From CAVSUZ01 sp963791885 (lineage in GTDB: Bacteria; Pseudomonadota; Alphaproteobacteria; Acetobacterales; Acetobacteraceae), in contig CAWBUL010000005.1 of the NCBI GenBank assembly GCA_963791885.1, forward strand, positions 1,736,001 to 1,800,000: a stretch of DNA of 64,000 nt. The letters run 5' to 3'. Positions within the stretch are counted from its first letter, which is position 1, and each line of letters begins with the position of its first letter. The position numbers were made by a program, and so were the translations under genes. The notes under the pieces were generated by a model that had not been told where the DNA came from, ran no database searches, and saw nothing but the letters and a program-made list of their open reading frames with translations. Below are positions 59,436 through 64,000 of the stretch, piece by piece.

Positions 59436-62314
59436 GCGCGTTCCGGCTGCCGGCAGGCGGGCGGATCGACCGCAGCCGCGTTGTGAGGTTTCGCTTCGAC
59501 GGGCGGGATTATGCGGGGCATCCGGGAGATACGCTGGCCTCGGCGCTGCTGGCAAACGGCGTGCACCTGGTCGGACGCTCGTTCAAGTATCACCGGCCGC
59601 GCGGCATCCTGGCGAGCGGTGCGGAGGAGCCGAACGCGCTGGTGACGATTGGCGTGAGCGGGAGGCGCACGCCGAACCTGCGGGCGACTCAGGTGGAGAT
59701 TTACGAGGGGCTGGAAGCGGAGAGTCAGAACCGGTTTCCGTCGCTGGAGCACGACGTGGGGGCGGTTGCCGGGCTTGCGGCGCCGGCGCTGGGGGCGGGA
59801 TTCTACTACAAGACGTTCATTGGTCCCGGCGGGGCGTGGAAGCGGGTCTATGAGCCGCTGATCCGGCGGGCGGCGGGGCTGGGGCGGGCGCCGGAGGAGG
59901 CGGACCCGGATGTCTATACTCAGCGCTACGCATTCTGCGACGTCCTGGTGGTTGGCGCGGGGGCGGCGGGACTGGCGGCTGCTCGGGCGGCGGCGGATGC
60001 CGGCGGTTCGGTGCTGTTGGTTGATGAGCAGAACGAGCCGGGCGGCGGGCTGCTTGCGGAGCGCGACACGTCGGCGCGGGCCTGGCTGGAGGAGACTCTG
60101 GCGTGGCTGGAGAAGGCGCCGAATGTGAAAGTGCTGAGCCGCACCACGGCGTTCGGTTATTTTCTACAGAATTTCGTGGGGCTGGCGGAGCGGCTGACGG
60201 ACCATCTGGCGGACAAGCCAGCCGGCATGGCGCGGGAACGGCTGTGGAAAGTGCGGGCGAAGCGTGCCGTGCTGGCGGCGGGCGCGATCGAACGTCCGCT
60301 GGTGTTCAGCAATAACGACCGGCCTGGGATCATGCTGGCCGGCGCGGCGCGCGACTATGCCAATCGCTGGGCGGTGCGGGTGGAGACTCGTGCCGTGGTC
60401 GCGGTGACGGATGACAGTGGCTACGCGTCGGTGCGCGATCTGGGAGCGGCGGGTGTGATCGTCTCGGCCATTGCGGATCCTCGGCCGGGTGCGGGATGCA
60501 GCACGTCCGACCTGCCAGTGCGGTTCGGTGTGTCCGTGGTGGATACGCAGGGCGGATTACGGGTCGAACAGGCCGAACTGTCGAATGGCGAGCGGATCGG
60601 CTGTGATCTGGTGCTGATGGCAGGCGGATGGATTCCGTCGCTGCATCTATTTTCGCAGTCGCGCGGACGCGTGGCGTTCGATGCGGAGCGCGGGCTGTTC
60701 CTGCCGGGTGAGGCGCGTCAGGATCAGGTGTGCGCCGGGGCGTGCCGCGGCGTCGCGGGCATCGATGCGTGCATTGAGGACGGCATGGTAGCCGGCCAAT
60801 GGGGGGTGCGCGGCGGTGCGATCCAGGGTGTGGCGTTGCCGCCGGCGGGCGTGCCTCTGCCGCCGCCGGCAAATCCGGATTGGGCCTTCGTCGATTTCCA
60901 GAACGACGTGAAGGTGAGCGACGTAAGGCAGGCAGTGCGCGAAGGCTTCCGCTCGATCGAGCATGTGAAGCGCTACACCACGTCCGGGATGGCGACGGAT
61001 CAGGGCAAGACGTCGAACGTCAACACGCTGGCAATTGCCGCGGATGCGGCACGGCGCAAAGTGCCGCAGGTCGGGCTGACGACGTTCCGCATGCCTTATA
61101 CGCCGGTTACGTTCGGAACCTTTGCCGGGCTGGCGCGGGGTGACCTGTTCGATCCGGTGCGGCAGACTCCGATGCACGCGCAGGCCGAAGCGCTGGGCGC
61201 GGTGTTCGAGGATGTCGGGCAGTGGAAGCGGGCGCACCATTTTCCCCGTGACGGTGAGACGCAGGCGGCGGCGGTGGCGCGTGAATGCCTCGCGGTGCGA
61301 CGCGGGGTGGGGTTATTCGATGGTTCAACCCTGGGGAAGATCGAGGTGGTCGGGCCGGACGCGGCGGAGTTCCTCAACCGGCTGTACACGAATGACTGGA
61401 CGAAGCTGGCGCCGGGGCGATGCCGGTACGGCGTGATGCTGAACGAGGCAGGGTTCGTGATGGATGACGGGGTGATCGGCCGTCTGGCGTCCGATCGGTT
61501 CCATGTCACGACCACGACCGGCGGCGCGGCGCACGTGCTGATGCATATGGAGGATTATCGGCAGACGGAGTTCACCGATCTGCGTGTGTGGCTGGTCTCG
61601 GTGACCGAGCAATGGGCGGTGATTACGGTGCAGGGGCTGCGCGCCCGGGATGTGATCGCGCCGCTGGTGGAGGGCGTCGATCTGGGCGGATTCCCGCATA
61701 TGAGCGTGGCTGAGTGTCGCGTCTGCGGCGTGGCGGGGCGGCTGTTCCGCGTGAGTTTCACCGGCGAGGCGGGTTACGAGATCAACGTGCCGGCCGGGCA
61801 TGGGGCGGCGGTGTGGGAGTCGGTGGCGCAGGCCGGTGCTTCGTTCGGGATAACGCCCTACGGCACGGAGGCGATGCACGTGCTGCGTGCCGAGAAGGGC
61901 TACATCGTGGTGGGGCAGGACACGGACGGCACGGTAACGCCGAACGATGCGGGCTTGTCGTGGGCGATCGGGAAGAACAAGCGCGATTTCGTTGGGCGGC
62001 GGTCGCTGCGCCGGCCGGATCTGGTCGCGTCGGGACGGATGCAACTGGTCGGGTTGCGCACGGAAGAACCGAGCATCGTGCTGGAGGAGGGATCGCAGAT
62101 TGTCTCGCGGATGGATGCGCGGACGCCGATCGGGCATGTGACGTCGGCGTATTTCAGCCCGGTGCTGGACCGCTCGATCGCGCTGGCGATGCTGGCGGGC
62201 GGGCGTGGGCGGATGGGCGAGCTGGTGCGGATTCCGGGGCCTCGGGTGGCGGTGGCAGCGCATGTCGTCTCGCCGGTGTTTTATGATTCGGAGGGGACGC
62301 GGCTGCATGGCTGA
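59432..62314 (+). CDS. soxA: Sarcosine oxidase subunit alpha
   Basis: The largest subunit, 960 residues. N-terminal part: ferredoxin-like region (FRFDGRDYAGHPGDTLASAL, LVGRSFKYHRPRGILASGAE). FAD/NAD domain: VLVVGAGAAGLAAARAAADA, LLVDEQNEPGGGLLAERDTS and FSNNDRPGIMLAGAARDYAN. C-terminal half is the GcvT-like tetrahydrofolate-binding domain (YTNDWTKLAPGRCRYGVMLN, NEAGFVMDDGVIGRLASDRF, ASFGITPYGTEAMHVLRAEK, VGQDTDGTVTPNDAGLSWAI). Complete and in frame. Confidence 0.96.
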   Translation: MSAFRLPAGGRIDRSRVVRFRFDGRDYAGHPGDTLASALLANGVHLVGRSFKYHRPRGILASGAEEPNALVTIGVSGRRTPNLRATQVEIYEGLEAESQNRFPSLEHDVGAVAGLAAPALGAGFYYKTFIGPGGAWKRVYEPLIRRAAGLGRAPEEADPDVYTQRYAFCDVLVVGAGAAGLAAARAAADAGGSVLLVDEQNEPGGGLLAERDTSARAWLEETLAWLEKAPNVKVLSRTTAFGYFLQNFVGLAERLTDHLADKPAGMARERLWKVRAKRAVLAAGAIERPLVFSNNDRPGIMLAGAARDYANRWAVRVETRAVVAVTDDSGYASVRDLGAAGVIVSAIADPRPGAGCSTSDLPVRFGVSVVDTQGGLRVEQAELSNGERIGCDLVLMAGGWIPSLHLFSQSRGRVAFDAERGLFLPGEARQDQVCAGACRGVAGIDACIEDGMVAGQWGVRGGAIQGVALPPAGVPLPPPANPDWAFVDFQNDVKVSDVRQAVREGFRSIEHVKRYTTSGMATDQGKTSNVNTLAIAADAARRKVPQVGLTTFRMPYTPVTFGTFAGLARGDLFDPVRQTPMHAQAEALGAVFEDVGQWKRAHHFPRDGETQAAAVARECLAVRRGVGLFDGSTLGKIEVVGPDAAEFLNRLYTNDWTKLAPGRCRYGVMLNEAGFVMDDGVIGRLASDRFHVTTTTGGAAHVLMHMEDYRQTEFTDLRVWLVSVTEQWAVITVQGLRARDVIAPLVEGVDLGGFPHMSVAECRVCGVAGRLFRVSFTGEAGYEINVPAGHGAAVWESVAQAGASFGITPYGTEAMHVLRAEKGYIVVGQDTDGTVTPNDAGLSWAIGKNKRDFVGRRSLRRPDLVASGRMQLVGLRTEEPSIVLEEGSQIVSRMDARTPIGHVTSAYFSPVLDRSIALAMLAGGRGRMGELVRIPGPRVAVAAHVVSPVFYDSEGTRLHG

Positions 62315-62753
62315 GCTGGTCGACGTGCCGCCGGTGCCTCGGTTTATCGTGCGTGGGAATGGTGGCGCGCTGGGGTTGCCGGATGAGCCATGCCGGTCGG
62401 CGGGCGATTGGGCGCTATGGCTGGGGCCAGATGAGTGGCTGTTGCTTGATCCGGGGGAGCGTCTCGCTGCGGCGGATGGCTGCGTGAGCGTGGATGTGTC
62501 GCACCGGCAGATCGGGCTGGAGCTGCGCGGGGCAGATGCGGCGACGCTGCTGAACGGCGCGGTGGCCCTGGATTTGTCGGAGCATGCGTTTCCGGTGGGG
62601 ATGTGTACGCGCACGCTGTTCGAGAAGGCGGAGATCGTGCTGTGGCGGCGCGGCTCCGAGACGTGGCGGATCGAGGTCGCTCGGTCCTACGCGCCGTATG
62701 TGCGGACGCTGCTGGCGGCAACTGCGGCAGCGGATGGGATCGCGCTGAGCTAG
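62307..62753 (+). CDS. soxG: Sarcosine oxidase subunit gamma
   Basis: Smallest partner of the GcvT-like half, 148 residues (MAELVDVPPVPRFIVRGNGG, WALWLGPDEWLLLDPGERLA, SVDVSHRQIGLELRGADAAT). The family is poorly conserved; identity is supported by position, overlapping soxA by 8 bases. Last gene of soxBDAG. Confidence 0.9.
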   Translation: MAELVDVPPVPRFIVRGNGGALGLPDEPCRSAGDWALWLGPDEWLLLDPGERLAAADGCVSVDVSHRQIGLELRGADAATLLNGAVALDLSEHAFPVGMCTRTLFEKAEIVLWRRGSETWRIEVARSYAPYVRTLLAATAAADGIALS

Positions 62754-62766
62754 TACCGGCGGCTGA

Positions 62767-63825
62767 TTACGGCATCTTGTCCCGCTGTGGCGCGGTCGAA
62801 AGGAAAGTGGCGAGCTGAGTGGCGTAGAATTTCGCCATGCCGGTGGTGCTGTGGCCGCGCGTTTCATCACTGGCGGGGATCAGATACAGCTTGGCGCTGG
62901 GCACGTGCTTGAGTGCGTTTTGCAGCAGGTCCGTTTCCGGCGGGTTGCGCTCATCATCAGCGGAGTTGATGACCAGCATCGAGGCGTGGATGCGATCGAG
63001 GCCGGGGGAGGGGTCGTAATCGGCTGACGAGGCCCACTGGTAGATGAAGTCGTTCGCGTCCTTGGGCGGCGGTGCGGCGAGAAGCTCGTCAACCAGCGCA
63101 TCGGTTTTGGCGTGCGTGCCGGTGCGAGATTGCCAGCCGAGTGTGCCGCCGCTGGTCGCGACGCTGAACATGGTAACGATGTAGCGCATCAGCGGCGGCT
63201 GAACCTTGTAGTTGCCGTTGTGATATTCCGGATCGTGCTGGATGGTTTCGACCATCAGCCGGCGCATCATCCAATTGCGGCTGGCCATGGGGCTGGGCAG
63301 CGAGGCCATCGGAACCAGCGCGTCCATGAAGTCCGGGTACGTCTCACCCCACATCCAGGTCTGCATGCCACCCATTGAGTTGCCCATCACCAGGCGGAGG
63401 TGGTGGATGCCGAAGCCTTCGGTCACCAGCCGATACTCGGCTTGCACCATGTCGCTGTAATCGTAGTGGGGGAATTTGGTACGCAGCCCATCGGAGGGTT
63501 TACTGGAGCCGCCAGCGCCGATCGTATCGGGGAGAATGATGAAGTATTTGCTGGCGTCGAGCGGCTGGCCGGGGCCGAAGAGTTCGCCGGCAAAAGCGGG
63601 GGTGAGCATGCTGGCACCGGAGCCGCCAGTGCCGTGAATGATCAGGACGGGTTGTCCGTGTGGATCCCCGACGGTGGTGTAGTGCAGCTTCAGTTGATGG
63701 AAGACCTCGCCGGTGTGGAAGCGGAAGTCGCGCGCGATCCAGTCGCCTTGCTGCGGGGTGGGATAGTCGGCTGCATGAGCTGACATGGCTGTTAATGTCG
63801 TAAGGAGCAGGACAAGCCGGCGCAT
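62767..63825 (-). CDS. Exported alpha/beta hydrolase (homoserine acetyltransferase-like fold)
   Basis: A 352-residue hydrolase with a signal peptide (MRRLVLLLTTLTAMSAHAAD). The fold resembles MetX: LHYTTVGDPHGQPVLIIHGT, the nucleophile elbow VMGNSMGGMQTWMWGE with Ser, MLVINSADDERNPPETDLLQ with the aspartate, and a histidine in SDETRGHSTTGMAKF. Because it is exported, it is unlikely to be the methionine pathway enzyme; an esterase role is possible. Convergent with soxG. Confidence 0.85.
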   Translation of the reverse strand: MRRLVLLLTTLTAMSAHAADYPTPQQGDWIARDFRFHTGEVFHQLKLHYTTVGDPHGQPVLIIHGTGGSGASMLTPAFAGELFGPGQPLDASKYFIILPDTIGAGGSSKPSDGLRTKFPHYDYSDMVQAEYRLVTEGFGIHHLRLVMGNSMGGMQTWMWGETYPDFMDALVPMASLPSPMASRNWMMRRLMVETIQHDPEYHNGNYKVQPPLMRYIVTMFSVATSGGTLGWQSRTGTHAKTDALVDELLAAPPPKDANDFIYQWASSADYDPSPGLDRIHASMLVINSADDERNPPETDLLQNALKHVPSAKLYLIPASDETRGHSTTGMAKFYATQLATFLSTAPQRDKMP

Positions 63826-63840
63826 CGTTTCCTCAGGTTA

Positions 63841-64000
63841 TTATAGGCCCCCGGTGCGGTATGCCTCCCGCAGCGGTGTGGCAAAGCCGATGGAGAGGAG
63901 GCTGAGTTCGTCGGCCGGGCCGAGGAGGTCCGGTTTTTCAGGCCAGGTGCCGTCGGGACCGCGGCGGAGGATTTCCGCGGCGATGGCGGTGGAATGGAGA
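63841..64000 (-). CDS. Uma2-family (DUF820) endonuclease-fold protein, C-terminal end (truncated by window edge)
   Basis: Only the last 52 or so residues are inside the window. They read HSTAIAAEILRRGPDGTWPE, then KPDLLGPADELSLLSIGFAT and end PLREAYRTGGL. This C-terminal pattern (G-x-W-P-E ... L-x-S-I-G-F-x-x-P-L-x-x-x-Y-R-T-x-G-L) is what I recall for Uma2/DUF820 proteins of related bacteria. The conserved catalytic core lies outside. Moderate confidence in family, none in role. Confidence 0.5.
   Translation of the reverse strand, partial: LHSTAIAAEILRRGPDGTWPEKPDLLGPADELSLLSIGFATPLREAYRTGGL

Overview
The window is GC-rich, densely coded DNA from an alphaproteobacterial chromosome. The gene orders fit Rhodospirillales, most likely an acetic-acid-bacteria relative (Acetobacteraceae): rpsB-tsf, trpB-trpA-accD-folC, bamD-recN-ligA, tkt-gap-pgk, and a four-subunit sarcosine oxidase operon. 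The taxonomic call is inference from protein content and synteny; no database was searched. No insertion sequence, prophage or CRISPR array was found.

Layout. 1-8.5 kb: transport and acyl-CoA ligase genes, oligopeptidase F, an ABC1 kinase and a hydantoinase A subunit. 8.5-13.9 kb: tsf-rpsB, a cis-prenyltransferase with an amidohydrolase, tRNA-Pro(CGG), a KirBac potassium channel and secB. 13.9-15.2 kb: locus A, a 57-residue repeat peptide plus a partner protein of about 263 residues. 15.3-24 kb: hydratase, exporter, leucyl aminopeptidase, MarR regulator and the trp-accD-folC block. 24-33.3 kb: a GH42-like hydrolase, a sugar ABC transporter and bamD-recN-ligA. 33.4-47.4 kb: ribokinase/RraA/aldehyde dehydrogenase, HU, aat, rlmE-ppx and tkt-gap-pgk. 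48.7-52.8 kb: locus B, a second repeat peptide with its paralogous partner, followed by a sensor kinase and response regulator. 52.7-64 kb: a PLP-type protein divergent from a ThDP enzyme, a triplicated short repeat, small envelope proteins, soxBDAG and an exported hydrolase.

The most interesting finding is the pair of loci A and B. Each encodes a very short peptide starting MTK whose C-terminal part is a twofold repeat (IAD[AS]GRIRMGDCMR in A, TK[DN][AS]GRVHVGGGMMRF in B). Each is followed on the same strand by a paralogous 263-272 residue protein that I cannot assign to a characterised family and that looks DUF6065-like. Within each peptide the two repeats differ mostly at synonymous positions, so the amino-acid sequence appears to be selected. 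The layout resembles a multi-core ribosomal peptide precursor with a dedicated partner. In locus A a promoter-like sequence, a ribosome-binding site with start codon and an intrinsic terminator all precede the peptide, which suggests attenuation.

A caution for reuse: seven genes (acyl-CoA ligase, KirBac, DMT exporter, folC, SDR, CHRD protein, tkt with two) carry single-base frameshifts, mostly +1 in short base runs, while the sequence on both sides stays conserved. folC and tkt are core genes, so uncorrected sequencing indels are more likely than true pseudogenes.
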